DNA from: Geomesophilobacter sediminis
GTDB lineage: Bacteria; Desulfobacterota; Desulfuromonadia; Geobacterales; Geobacteraceae
NCBI RefSeq assembly: GCF_016458275.1
Contig: NZ_JAEMHM010000021.1
Coordinates: 50,573 to 114,572, forward strand
Direction of reading: 5' to 3'
Length of the DNA stretch: 64,000 nt
Positions 45,428-54,164 of the stretch are shown here, one piece after another. The notes beneath the pieces were generated by a model. The model ran no database searches and was not told the origin of the DNA. It saw only the letters and a list, made by a program, of their open reading frames with translations. The translations under genes and the position numbers were made by a program. The stretch's first letter is position 1; every line of letters starts with the position of its first letter.

Positions 45428-46681
45428 TCACCGTACCCGTAGATGGTCCCTGGTCCACGGGACGTCGTTGCTGGCGGAACGGGCGAATACCGCCTGGTAG
45501 AGCTGCAGCGTCCCCACCTCGAAGCTCGCGATCGAACTGGCCAGGTAGAGCCGCCAGGCGCGGACGAAGCTTTCGTCGAACATGCGGGCGATGCGGGAGC
45601 TGTTGTTCTCGAACCGTGCCAGCCAGTGCTGCAGCGTCTTGGCATAGTGCAGGCGCAGGTTTTCCAGGTCCAGCAGGGAAAGTCCGTTTGGCTCGAAGAT
45701 CTCCATCATCTCCCGGACCGTCGGAGGATAGCTCCCCGGGAAGATCCGCTTTTCGATCCAGTCGCTCATCGGCTCGGCGACGTTTTGGCCGATGGTGTGG
45801 ATGAGTCCCATGCCGCGGTCGGTAAGGGTGCGGTCGATCACCGCGCCGAGCTGCCGATACTGCCCCGGGCCGACGTGCTCCAGCATGCCGACCGAGACGA
45901 AGGCATCGCAGGTGCCGGTGATGTTGCGGTAGTCGTCCTCGACGTATTCCACCCCCTCGATCCCCTCGCGCCGCGCGGTTTCCCGCGCATAAGCCACCTG
46001 TTCCCGCGAAATGTTGAAGGCCCGCACCTTGGCGCCGTAGCACTTGGCCATGTAGCGCGCCAGGCCGCCCCAGCCGCATCCCGCCTCGACCACCCGGTCT
46101 CCTTTTTTCAGGCGGAGCTTCCGGCAGACCAGCTCCATCTTCGCCTCCTGGGCCTGCTCGATGGAGAGCGCGGCATCGGGGAAGTAGGCGCAGGTGTACT
46201 GCATTTCCTGGTCGAGCCAGAGGCGGTAAAAGTCGTTGCCCAGATCGTAATGATGATGGACGTTGTTGCGCGAGCGGGTCAGGGTGTTTCGCCCCGGCCG
46301 GCAGATGAGCCCCATTGACCGGGAGCGGCGGCGCACCTGCCCGGGACGGCTCATGGCCCCGAGGACCGTTTCCAGAAACGGGACCAATCCGCCTTCCACC
46401 TCCAGGTTGCCGGCGCTGTAATCATCGCCGAAATAGGCGAGCGGGTTGGCGAGCAGGCGCAGCAGGGCCATCCTGCTGTTGATCCGCACCCCGACGGTGG
46501 CTTTGTCGCTCAGGCAAAACTCGCTGTCATCCCACAGGATGATCCTGATATTGGGGATGCCTAACCCCCGGAGCAGAGCGTGCATGAGGAACCGGTCAAA
46601 CTGATTGGATCTGCCGGCCTCCTTGGTGCAATTTCGAAACAGCGGCGACGGTCCTACGCCATATCCACGAGTACTTTCCAT
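45428..46681 (-). CDS. Cyclopropane-fatty-acyl-phospholipid synthase-like methyltransferase
   Basis: A 417-residue SAM-dependent enzyme of the CFA synthase/mycolic acid cyclopropane synthase family. The signature HHHYDLGNDFYRLWLD precedes the SAM-binding VVEAGCGWGGLARYMA and SVGMLEHVG. It methylates across or beside the double bond of unsaturated acyl chains in membrane phospholipid. GGGAGA precedes the ATG. Its immediate partner is a lipid-reductase-like flavoprotein, an arrangement that could give a methyl-branched rather than a cyclopropane product, though this is inference. Confidence 0.9.
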   Translation of the reverse strand: MESTRGYGVGPSPLFRNCTKEAGRSNQFDRFLMHALLRGLGIPNIRIILWDDSEFCLSDKATVGVRINSRMALLRLLANPLAYFGDDYSAGNLEVEGGLVPFLETVLGAMSRPGQVRRRSRSMGLICRPGRNTLTRSRNNVHHHYDLGNDFYRLWLDQEMQYTCAYFPDAALSIEQAQEAKMELVCRKLRLKKGDRVVEAGCGWGGLARYMAKCYGAKVRAFNISREQVAYARETARREGIEGVEYVEDDYRNITGTCDAFVSVGMLEHVGPGQYRQLGAVIDRTLTDRGMGLIHTIGQNVAEPMSDWIEKRIFPGSYPPTVREMMEIFEPNGLSLLDLENLRLHYAKTLQHWLARFENNSSRIARMFDESFVRAWRLYLASSIASFEVGTLQLYQAVFARSASNDVPWTRDHLRVR

Positions 46682-46959
46682 TCCAGTCTCCCTTGGACGT
46701 CACTGTCGGTCGTTTTAGACAATACTCATAATTCTCGGTTTTCCGCCCTGATTGTCAAGCGGCCCCCCGCAGATAGTTGGCTGATTCTGTCCCGCCAGAC
46801 GCAGGCACAATCGCAGCAAACAACATCTGGCAGAGGGGCCGGGGCGTCAGGCACAGAACCCGGGAGCACTCCGGCAGAGGCAGAGATTTTTATGGCTGTA
46901 AATTTGATGAAAAGATGTTAAATAAAAAGTCTTTAAAGTTTGAGCGAAACGGAGGAGCT

Positions 46960-47613
46960 ATGACTGGAATCGGGAATCTCTGGGGGCGGTTGCTTCTGTT
47001 GGTCACCGTCATTGCCGTCACCGGATGCGCTTCGGTGGACCAGCACGTTACCACGACCTACGCTCCGGCGTCCGGCGTCGTGGGGGGAAGCGGCGTGATC
47101 TACGTGACGGCTTCCGGGCGGCCGGAACGGCCGCGGGACGCGCACGTCGAATGGGTGGTGGGGCAGGTGAAAAACGACAGCGGGGAGAAGACCGGCGAGA
47201 TCCTGAGCCGGCTCCCGCCCGAGGAGCTCCTCATGCAGGCGCTGAGCGCCGAGCTTTCCTCGGCGGGATACCAGGTGGTCAGTGTCAACTCGCTCACCCC
47301 CGAGATGACCAAAGGGGTGGACGTCACCCGGATCGTGGTGAACCTCGATGTGATCCGGACCTCGTTCAAGGCCACCGCGAACAGCTCGCTCGCCTACGAC
47401 GTCGACCTTTTGAAAAATGGCTCGCGCTTCAAGAAGCTGCACTACAGCTTTTCCCTTACCGACACCGCGGTCTCCGACAAGGACCGGATTGCCGACCAGG
47501 TACTGCAGCAATCGCTGCAGCAGTTGATGAAACAGTCGGTGCCGGAGATCGTCCGCGCCCTGGAACAGGCCGCCCTGGAGAAAAAGCGGAACCTGGCCGG
47601 CGCGCAGCCTTGA
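46960..47613 (+). CDS. Hypothetical lipoprotein
   Basis: A 217-residue lipoprotein with signal peptide ending in VTGCA. The mature domain alternates strands and helices (PEELLMQALSAELSSAGYQVVS, TRIVVNLDVIRTSF, SLAYDVDLLKNG), a fold-like pattern seen in several outer-membrane assembly lipoproteins. I cannot name a family. The C-terminus is helical and charged. GGAGGAGC precedes the start. The sensor kinase gene follows on the same strand after 110 nt. Confidence 0.68.
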   Translation: MTGIGNLWGRLLLLVTVIAVTGCASVDQHVTTTYAPASGVVGGSGVIYVTASGRPERPRDAHVEWVVGQVKNDSGEKTGEILSRLPPEELLMQALSAELSSAGYQVVSVNSLTPEMTKGVDVTRIVVNLDVIRTSFKATANSSLAYDVDLLKNGSRFKKLHYSFSLTDTAVSDKDRIADQVLQQSLQQLMKQSVPEIVRALEQAALEKKRNLAGAQP

Positions 47614-47723
47614 GGCAGAAGGGTGGAGCTTTGCGAAACTGCTGGATTATTTTCTGCCGAGACTATATAAACGGGAGGTCTGAAGGAAGATCGGGACGCG
47701 GTATCGCTAGATGAAGGGGAACC

Positions 47724-48836
47724 ATGGGGAAGCGGGATCTAATCCGGATTGCCACACTGATCACCTGTGTCATTGGCATCAGTCTGCTGCATTACTTAAC
47801 GCCGCTTCGGCTGCCGATGCTGCACGACATCTTCCAGCGCCTCTACTATCTGCCGATCATCCTCGCTGCCTTCTGGTTCGGTTTCAGGGGCGGGCTCGGC
47901 TGCGCCATCCTGGTGACCTTCTGCTACGCGCCGCACATCCTGTTCCAGTGGGGCGGGCACCTGGCCATGGAAATGGAGAAGTACCTGGAGGTGCTGCTCT
48001 ACAACATCGTCGGGGGGATCACCGGGTTCCTTTCCCAGCAGGAGCAGGCCCGCCGCCAGCAGCTCGAGGCGACGGCCACGGGGCTGGAGGAATCCTACCG
48101 CCAGCTGCGCAGCCAATCGGAGACCATCATCAGCATCGAGGAGCAGCTGCGGCGGGCCGAGCGGCTTTCGGCGCTCGGTGAGCTCTCCGCGATGCTCGCC
48201 CACGAGATCCGCAACCCGCTTGCCTCGATTCGGGGGACTGCGGAAATCCTGGCGGACGACCCCTCCCTGGGGCCGCAGAAACGCGAGTTTCTGCAGATCC
48301 TGGTCAAGGAGTCGGACCGGCTCAACCACGTGGTCGAGGATTTTCTGCGCATCGCCCGTCCCGGTCCTTCCACTACCGTCGAGTGCGACGTGGTCGAGGA
48401 GCTGCGCAACATGGTGGCGCTCCTTTCCGCGGAGGCCCGGGGACGTCAGGTGACCCTGGAGCTGCGCGGCACCCCGGTCCCTCCTTTCCGGGGCGACTGC
48501 GAAAGGCTGCGTCAGGCGTTTATGAACCTCATGCTGAACGCCATCCAGGCTTCTCCGGCCGGATCGACGGTCGTCGTCGCCACCGCCCCGGCTGAAGCGG
48601 GAAACGCCATCGCGGTGAGTATCAGCGACCGGGGGGCCGGGGTCGACCCCGCTTTGGGCGACAAGATCTTCGAGCCGTTTTTCACCACCAAGGGAGGGGG
48701 GACCGGTCTCGGGCTTCCCATTACGAAAACGATCGTGGAAGGGCAGGGGGGGCGGATCGAGGTTCGGAGCGAGCCGGGGCAGGGGGCGACCTTCACCGTG
48801 GTGCTGCCGCTTTCCCGGGAGAACCTGCCCGGATGA
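47724..48836 (+). CDS. Membrane sensor histidine kinase
   Basis: A 370-residue kinase. Three or four N-terminal hydrophobic helices (about 8-100) form the sensor. A coiled coil (about 105-145) leads to HisKA with H-box LAHEIRNPLASIRG, and HATPase has NLMLNAIQAS (N box), DRGAGVDP and GTGLGLPITK. The NtrB/AtoS-like H-box suggests a partner of the NtrC class. No response regulator gene lies next to it. Nothing seen identifies the signal. Confidence 0.9.
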   Translation: MGKRDLIRIATLITCVIGISLLHYLTPLRLPMLHDIFQRLYYLPIILAAFWFGFRGGLGCAILVTFCYAPHILFQWGGHLAMEMEKYLEVLLYNIVGGITGFLSQQEQARRQQLEATATGLEESYRQLRSQSETIISIEEQLRRAERLSALGELSAMLAHEIRNPLASIRGTAEILADDPSLGPQKREFLQILVKESDRLNHVVEDFLRIARPGPSTTVECDVVEELRNMVALLSAEARGRQVTLELRGTPVPPFRGDCERLRQAFMNLMLNAIQASPAGSTVVVATAPAEAGNAIAVSISDRGAGVDPALGDKIFEPFFTTKGGGTGLGLPITKTIVEGQGGRIEVRSEPGQGATFTVVLPLSRENLPG

Positions 48837-49180
48837 GCTCAGGATGTTTTAAGGCAGGAGTGCTACCTCGACGGGTAGGGCTTCTGCCTTTTGTTTTTGG
48901 GTATATCCCCCAACGAAGTATTGCTGGCCTTGAACAAAAGCCCGACCAAGTCCCCCTTTGCGAAGGGGGATTTAGGGGGATTTGCCTCTAAGGTTCAGCC
49001 CTTACGAGAGTTTGAACCGACAACCTTAAAATCAAATCCCCCCTGCCCCCCTTCGCAAAGGGGGGTAACTGCACCATGGTGTAGTCACTAGAGGATGTTT
49101 TCTGCTTTTCCTGTCATCGCGAGTGTTGCTGCTGCGTTTAACGTACCGTAATTGCTGGTATTGATTGGACTGGAGTCTTG
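48837..49180. other. Intergenic region with composite repeat A
   Basis: Almost filled by the composite repeat at 48934-49066; the rest is a short upstream region for the GerMN lipoprotein gene. No gene seen. Confidence 0.7.
48934..49066. repeat. Composite inverted repeat A
   Basis: Left half: AAGTCCCCCTTTGCGAAGG then GGGATTTAGGGGGATTTGCC. Right half is inverted: AAATCCCCCCTGCC then CCCTTCGCAAAGGGGGG. About 50 nt of unrelated sequence lies between. The left 60 nt are nearly identical to the element at 52917. Confidence 0.85.
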
Positions 49181-50029
49181 ATGAAAAGATTGATGTACCT
49201 GGTTGTTGTCGCGCTCTTGGCGCTGGCCGCCACCTCCTGTCGCCGGGACGGCGGCTCCGGCGAGCGTCCGGTGCCGGTTTCGGCAACGCCTGCCTACGAG
49301 AAGTATTTCGGCTCGGCTCCCTCCTCTACCCGCGGGGAATGCTTTGCCTTCGTCATCTATTTCCCGTCCGGGGTGGAAAAAGGGAAGCTGGTGCCGTTTC
49401 CCTTTTTCAGCTTCGACAAGCCGACCCTCAAGAAGGTGGCGGTGGAACGGCTGGTAACGGGGATGGAGATCCCTGCGTACCGGGGGGAGTTGCTCAATCC
49501 CTTCCCGCCCGGGACGCACCTTCTGGCCCTTTCCGAACGAAACGGCCTCGTTACGCTGGAAATGAGCAACCAGGGGCCCAGCGATCGGGTGCTCCGGCAG
49601 GCGGGACGGGAGGCCCTGGCCCTAACCCTGAAGCAGTTTGCCGGGGTGAAGACGGTCGACCTGATCCGGGACGGGGATCGGACCCGCCTGAAGCTCCCCG
49701 CCGAGGCTGCGGTTCGGGAGCCGGGGCCGCCCCGGTTGCTTTCGGTGGTCGCCAACAAGGGGAAGGGGAGAAAAACGGTGGAGGAGGTGAGCGTGCTTTT
49801 CGACCGACCTCTCAAGATCCGGGAGCTGGTGCTCACCGATGGCCAGGGCAAGGGTTTTCCCGGCGAACTCTTTCATTCGGTCTTCGACATGGCCGCGGTA
49901 CTCAAGCCGCGGGAGCCGGCCCGGTTCCAGGCGGGAATGCCGCTGCGGGTCCGGTGGAAGGTGGTGGACCGGAAGGGGAGGGAGGGCAAGGGGGACACCC
50001 TGATCCCGCTTCAAGTTCATGAGCAGTGA
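49181..50029 (+). CDS. GerMN-domain lipoprotein
   Basis: A 282-residue lipoprotein with signal peptide ending in AATSC. The mature protein starts with a GerMN-like domain (about 45-170): FAFVIYFPSGVEKGKLVPF, AVERLVTGMEI, NPFPPGTHLLAL and ALTLKQFAGVKTVDLIRDG. A second Ig-like/beta domain follows (about 185-280, VSVLFDRPLKI, LRVRWKVVDRKG), like the Gmad2-type domain often paired with GerMN. Function in non-sporulating bacteria is unknown, probably cell-envelope binding. ATG is preferred over an adjacent TTG. Confidence 0.72.
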   Translation: MKRLMYLVVVALLALAATSCRRDGGSGERPVPVSATPAYEKYFGSAPSSTRGECFAFVIYFPSGVEKGKLVPFPFFSFDKPTLKKVAVERLVTGMEIPAYRGELLNPFPPGTHLLALSERNGLVTLEMSNQGPSDRVLRQAGREALALTLKQFAGVKTVDLIRDGDRTRLKLPAEAAVREPGPPRLLSVVANKGKGRKTVEEVSVLFDRPLKIRELVLTDGQGKGFPGELFHSVFDMAAVLKPREPARFQAGMPLRVRWKVVDRKGREGKGDTLIPLQVHEQ

Positions 50030-50145
50030 ACTTTCCGGCTTCCAATAAAATACGCAATATCGTAGAATCACGCGGAAGATGACGGCCCCGCCGATAGTAC
50101 CCGTGCTTTTGCCGGCCAGGCCGCCAGCAACCTTCGAGACCTGAA

Positions 50146-50568
50146 ATGAAAAAGTATCTTCTGAACAGCCTGCTGCTGTCGGCGGTGGTGGGGCTCCTGA
50201 TCTTCTGTGCCGGCTACCTTCGGATCGGCTCCGGTGCCGATGCGGTGGTGGTACTCACTACCTCCGGCATGAGCTGCGGCAGCTGTGCCGGCCGGGTGGA
50301 GGCTGCCCTGCGCGAGGAGCGCGGCGTTGTCGCCACCGAGGTCGATCTGGAGGCGGGGCGGGTAACGGCCGGGATCGACTCCAAAAAGGTGAGCCCGGAG
50401 CGGATAGCCATCGTGGCGAGTGCGGCAGGCTTTGCCAGCACGGTCCGGTCGGTTCTGTCCCCGGCGCAGTTCATGGCCCGTTCCGGCCATGAGGTCGGCG
50501 CCTCCGGAACCGGCGGCAGAGGATGTTGCGGCAACCAGACTACCAATCCAAAAAGGGGTGATTCATGA
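50146..50568 (+). CDS. Membrane-anchored HMA-domain protein
   Basis: A 140-residue protein with an N-terminal membrane anchor or signal (about 5-28) and one heavy-metal-associated domain. Its metal site is SGMSCGSCAGRVE (Cys44, Cys47), and the domain continues with VVATEVDLEAGRV and AAGFAST as expected. The C-terminal tail has a vicinal pair, GCCGN (Cys127-128). It is probably a periplasmic soft-metal (Cu or Hg-like) chaperone. The stop codon overlaps the next ATG (ATGA), so it is translationally coupled to the DUF2318 gene. Confidence 0.85.
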   Translation: MKKYLLNSLLLSAVVGLLIFCAGYLRIGSGADAVVVLTTSGMSCGSCAGRVEAALREERGVVATEVDLEAGRVTAGIDSKKVSPERIAIVASAAGFASTVRSVLSPAQFMARSGHEVGASGTGGRGCCGNQTTNPKRGDS

Positions 50569-51035
50569 ATTTGATGAAAAAACGGGTGCTCAGCACGGTG
50601 CTTGTCGTACTCCTCCTGCTGGTCGGAGGAACTGCGGCATATAGCTTCAGCATCCCCGGGTTCAGCAAGTACACGAAGGTGAAGCCGGTGAACGGCCTGG
50701 TGACCATCCCGGTGGCAAAGGTAAACGACGGCAAGGTCCATTTCTTCCGGCTCGTGGACGGCGGCAAGGAGATCAACTTCTTTGTCGCCAAAGGGAGCGA
50801 CGGGGCGCTGCATACCGCCTTCGATGCCTGCGATGTCTGCTACAAAGAGAAAAAAGGATACGTCCAGGACAAGGACCACGTGGTCTGCAAAAACTGCAAC
50901 AAGGCCTTCCCGATCAACAAGATCGGCGCCGCCTCCGCGGGGGGCTGCAACCCCGCCTATCTCCCCTCCAGGATCTACGGCAACAGTATTGCCATTGGCG
51001 TTGCCGACCTCAAAGCCGGTGCACGGTTTTTCTAG
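50565..51035 (+). CDS. DUF2318 membrane/exported Fe-S-type protein
   Basis: A 156-residue protein with one N-terminal hydrophobic helix (about 9-26) and a DUF2318 domain. The Cys pattern of the family is complete: CDVC (89, 92), CKNC (108, 111) and a GGCNP Cys (128). FtrD-like members take part in periplasmic iron or other metal handling and are proposed to bind a metal centre. It overlaps the HMA gene by 4 nt, so the pair probably handles one metal. A long hairpin (51048-51081) follows. Confidence 0.85.
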   Translation: MNLMKKRVLSTVLVVLLLLVGGTAAYSFSIPGFSKYTKVKPVNGLVTIPVAKVNDGKVHFFRLVDGGKEINFFVAKGSDGALHTAFDACDVCYKEKKGYVQDKDHVVCKNCNKAFPINKIGAASAGGCNPAYLPSRIYGNSIAIGVADLKAGARFF

Positions 51036-51488
51036 CCTTCTTTGATACGGGTGCATCGCCGCGAGGTCGACGATGCACCCGACCTTCACATCCCTGACTT
51101 AAAAAATTCTACGAGAAATGATGTCGCGAATTCGCGGAGCCTCTGTCTGGCCTGCAGGGGCGGGTGGGAGGTAAGTCGTTAAAGTGACTTCGGTTGCCAG
51201 CCGCGGCGGTTTTGGGCGGTAGGCGAAATGACCGAGTTTTTGAAAGGCGCATCTCGCCATATGGCCGTCGGTCCGCGCTCGGAATCGCCATATGGCTGGA
51301 AATCGCCGGTGGATTGTGGTATAAAGGCCCGCGCTTTGGCTGCCGGTCGGGTCGGAACGGTTCTTGCTAAAAGTTGATGGTCTGTATGCTCGCAGGGAGC
51401 ATCGGGTCACTCGTTCCGGACCTGCCGCATCGACGGTTGTCGGGCCTGGACATCGGGCAGCATAAAACTAGACAAGGAGAGGCCGGGT
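51036..51488. other. Intergenic region
   Basis: It begins with an 11-bp hairpin (CGGGTGCATCG / CGATGCACCCG, 51048-51081) without T tract. A short direct repeat around CGCCATATGGC occurs at about 51255 and 51287. The remainder is the promoter region of the fibronectin-III lipoprotein. No gene seen. Confidence 0.5.
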
Positions 51489-52817
51489 ATGAAGTTACTG
51501 AAGTTGTTCGTTCTTGTGGTGTTCACCGCATTGAGTTTGACCGCATGTGGCGGTGGTGGCGGTGGTGGCGGCACTACTACCGGCGGTGGCGGCGGTGGCG
51601 GCGGTGGCGGTGGCGGTGGCGGGAGCGCCCCGAGCGCGCCGACTGGCGTTACGGCTGTTGCGGCAACCAACCAGGTGCAGGTAACCATTAGCTGGCAGCC
51701 TTCCGATACGGCGACCTCGTATGTGGTGTATTACTCCACCAGTCCGAGCGTGACCAAGGCAACCGGGACCCCGATCCCCGTGGCAGCCAGCGGAACCGGC
51801 ACCCAGTCCTACATTCAGACTTCCGGGCTCGTCTCCGGTAACACCTATTACTACCTGGTAACCGCGGTCAACGCCAACGGGGAATCCGCAGCGTCGACCC
51901 TTTCCTCCGGTGCCGTGACGGTGACGGTTCCCTCGGCCCCGGCTGGCCTCCAGGCTACGGCACACGACGGTTCGGTGAGCCTCACCTGGACCGGCAATGG
52001 TGCCGACTCCTACAAGGTCTACTACTCCAATATCTCCCCGGTCGCGCTGACGAACCCGGTGGCGGTTAACAGCGGAACCTCCACGAGCATCAGTGGTCTT
52101 ACCGACGGCAACACCTACTACTTCGTCGTCACCGCGGTCAAAGGTTCGCTGGAGTCGGTGGCCTCGGGTGAGGTCCCCTGCGTTCCCTCCGTGACCCCGG
52201 CCCTGCCGAACCCGACCAACGTCGTGGTGTCGACCCTGCAGGGGGTTGTTGTCCCCCCCGCAACTACTGCCCCTAACCAGGCTTGGGTGCGGTGGTCGGC
52301 GGTACCGGGTGCTGCCTCGTACAACGTTTACCGTTCTACCTCGAGCGGCTTCAGCATCGGAGCCGGCACCAAGATCGATTCCAAAACCACGACCTCTTCG
52401 ACGCTGAACCTGCCGACGGACACCGATACCTACTACTTCCTGGTCACCGCGGTAGATTCCAACGGGATCGAGTCGGCTCCCTCTGCGGTGGGCGTGTCTC
52501 TGCCGCTCGTGTTCACCGACACGATGATTGCCAGCAAGGTGGTCACCTACGTCGGCAACACGAAAGCGGACCAGATCACCTTCAACTGTGCCGCAGACGG
52601 AACGGTCCAGTATCGCGCCACCATTGACGGCACGACCACCAGCGGCACCGGTGCCTGGTCGGTCAGCGGCCCCCTTTTCACGGTTAACACCTCGGTCGCG
52701 CTGCTGACGTTCGACTACCAGATGTTCCAGCTCACCAGTGGGCAGCCGATGGTAGCGAAGGCGCAGTTCTACTACAGCAGCCAGTCGCGTGACACCGGCG
52801 TGCTGACCATCAACTAG
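51489..52817 (+). CDS. Fibronectin type III-domain lipoprotein with polyglycine linker
   Basis: A 442-residue lipoprotein; signal peptide ends in LTACG. Two Gly runs (8 and 14, separated by TTT) follow, encoded by GGTGGC repeats. Then three fibronectin type III domains (about 48-145, 148-235 and 240-340), each with a W or YKVYY strand and NTYYYLVTAVN or a close variant. The last 100 residues form a different beta domain (TMIASKVVTYVGNT). It is probably a surface or periplasmic adhesion/binding protein. AAGGAGAGG precedes the ATG. Confidence 0.82.
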   Translation: MKLLKLFVLVVFTALSLTACGGGGGGGGTTTGGGGGGGGGGGGGGSAPSAPTGVTAVAATNQVQVTISWQPSDTATSYVVYYSTSPSVTKATGTPIPVAASGTGTQSYIQTSGLVSGNTYYYLVTAVNANGESAASTLSSGAVTVTVPSAPAGLQATAHDGSVSLTWTGNGADSYKVYYSNISPVALTNPVAVNSGTSTSISGLTDGNTYYFVVTAVKGSLESVASGEVPCVPSVTPALPNPTNVVVSTLQGVVVPPATTAPNQAWVRWSAVPGAASYNVYRSTSSGFSIGAGTKIDSKTTTSSTLNLPTDTDTYYFLVTAVDSNGIESAPSAVGVSLPLVFTDTMIASKVVTYVGNTKADQITFNCAADGTVQYRATIDGTTTSGTGAWSVSGPLFTVNTSVALLTFDYQMFQLTSGQPMVAKAQFYYSSQSRDTGVLTIN

Positions 52818-52844
52818 TTTTCTTTTCTTGCAGCTGATATGCAG

Positions 52845-52875
52845 AGGGCCGGGATTTCATCCCGGCCCTTTTTTT
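52845..52875 (+). terminator. Terminator of the fibronectin-III gene
   Basis: Perfect 11-bp stem AGGGCCGGGAT / ATCCCGGCCCT with a 3-nt loop and T7. Confidence 0.92.
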
Positions 52876-52916
52876 ATGGTGAATTGACCCCAAACACGGG
52901 CAATGCTTGCTCTGGG

Positions 52917-53046
52917 CAAAAGACCGATAAAGTCCCCCTTTGCGAAGGGGGATATAGGGGGATTTGCCTCTAGGGTCCGATGTTTAGGAGATTCCGAAAC
53001 CTCAAGACCAAATCCCCCCTGTCCCCCCTTTGTCAAAGGGGGGATC
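52917..53046. repeat. Composite inverted repeat A
   Basis: Same plan as 48934-49066: CCCCCTTTGCGAAGGGGG hairpin, GGGGGATTTGCCTCTA, about 45 nt centre, then AAATCCCCCC and an inverted CCCCCTTTGTCAAAGGGGG hairpin. Confidence 0.85.
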
Positions 53047-53113
53047 AAAGGGTTTAGGGGACTATTTCGTTTTTCTCAGCGGTGTCCGGTTGCATTGTTG
53101 CATCAAGACCTTG

Positions 53114-53152
53114 CCGTCCCTCGCCCTCCGGGTGAGGGACGGGGTGAGGGAC
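53114..53152. repeat. Dispersed repeat G
   Basis: CGTCCCTCGCCCTCCGGGTG then AGGGACGGGGTGAGGGA, related to the element at 39734. Confidence 0.55.
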
Positions 53153-53253
53153 ATCTCCTTCGCAAAGGGACTTCATCGGCTTCTGTCTGAGCCAAGATCT
53201 ATGCAGGTGGCTTGATCGAAGTCTTGGTGAGGTGAGCTTGAGGGGCGGGGGAC

Positions 53254-53290
53254 AAAAAAGCGAGGCCGGAATCGTTGATTCCGGCCTCGC
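53254..53290 (-). terminator. Terminator of the 53.3-53.8 kb lipoprotein gene
   Basis: 14-bp stem GCGAGGCCGGAATC / GATTCCGGCCTCGC, loop GTT; on the minus strand followed by T6. Confidence 0.9.
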
Positions 53291-53336
53291 TGGTTACCCG
53301 CTCGAAGCATCTTTCGCCGAGCTCGTCCGGATGAGG

Positions 53337-53822
53337 TCAAGGCACGGTGGTCAGCTTGATCGTCGTGGTGTAGACTCCGGCCGTGGAGTAGGTTCCGAGA
53401 ACGACCTTGGTGTAAACCGAGGCGTTCTGGGTAAGAGTCGGCTTTATGTAGACTTTTAAAGTATCGCCGGGTTTTACCGTAGCGAGGGTTGTGCCATCCC
53501 CGAGGGTGTTTAAAACGTACGAGCTACCGTTAATCAGAACTGCGGTACCGGCACCCGCAGGTGTTGACCGGAGGCTGAGTGGCCAACCTGTCGCGCTGGT
53601 GCCGTTGATAGTGACCTCGGGAGTTTCGAAATCTTGCAGCGGTGCGTTCGCCAGTGTCACGGTTTGAGCCGGCCAGCTGAAGGTCGGGGTGGGGCTCGTG
53701 CTTGCGGTGCTGTTGTTATTGAACGTCTTGCCCGAATCGTCGGGGAACCAATCGACACCGCAGCCTGCAAGCAAAAGTCCCACTGCGATCATGCCGATCC
53801 ATCTCGTTTTTCTTGCCTTCAC
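53337..53822 (-). CDS. Hypothetical lipoprotein
   Basis: A 161-residue putative lipoprotein starting at GTG; signal peptide ends in LLAGC (Cys21). The mature part is Thr/Ser-rich with beta-strand periodicity (TVTLANAPLQDF, TLKVYIKPTLT, SVYTKVVLGTYSTAGVYTTTIKLT), suggesting one Ig-like domain. No family recognised. GAGGTGG lies just before the start, and a strong terminator follows. It is transcribed alone. Confidence 0.65.
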   Translation of the reverse strand: MKARKTRWIGMIAVGLLLAGCGVDWFPDDSGKTFNNNSTASTSPTPTFSWPAQTVTLANAPLQDFETPEVTINGTSATGWPLSLRSTPAGAGTAVLINGSSYVLNTLGDGTTLATVKPGDTLKVYIKPTLTQNASVYTKVVLGTYSTAGVYTTTIKLTTVP

Positions 53823-54164
53823 CCGCCACCTCTTTCAATGCGTTGCCTCGCGCTCATTCTCATCGCCACCTCGACAAAACTTCAATGGCAGGGTTCTCTT
53901 CCCGGTGGAAGAAAAGGGCCTCAGGGGACAGCGCGCATCCGTCCTGGATCTGTTGGGGCGGGTAAGTCCGGGGAGATCTCCCAAGACGGCGCCGCAGCGA
54001 CATAAACCGGCGTCATGATAGCAATGCCCGCCAGATAAATCAACGTTTTTAGGGGCGGCTCCGGAAGTGAAATCGGCGCCTTGCGCCGGGATTTCTTGAC
54101 ACTCTTCGACCCGGGGGTGTATTAACAAGGAGAACGAGGTTACCTTCCAAGGTGGTGGCAAGCC
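53823..54164. other. Divergent intergenic region
   Basis: No gene, repeat copy or clear hairpin seen in this 342-bp stretch; it should hold the promoters of the two flanking genes. Confidence 0.4.

Larger units (their letters stand above)
52818..53336. other. Convergent intergenic region with repeats
   Basis: Contains two terminators, the composite repeat A at 52917 and a repeat G copy at 53114. No gene seen. Confidence 0.75.
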
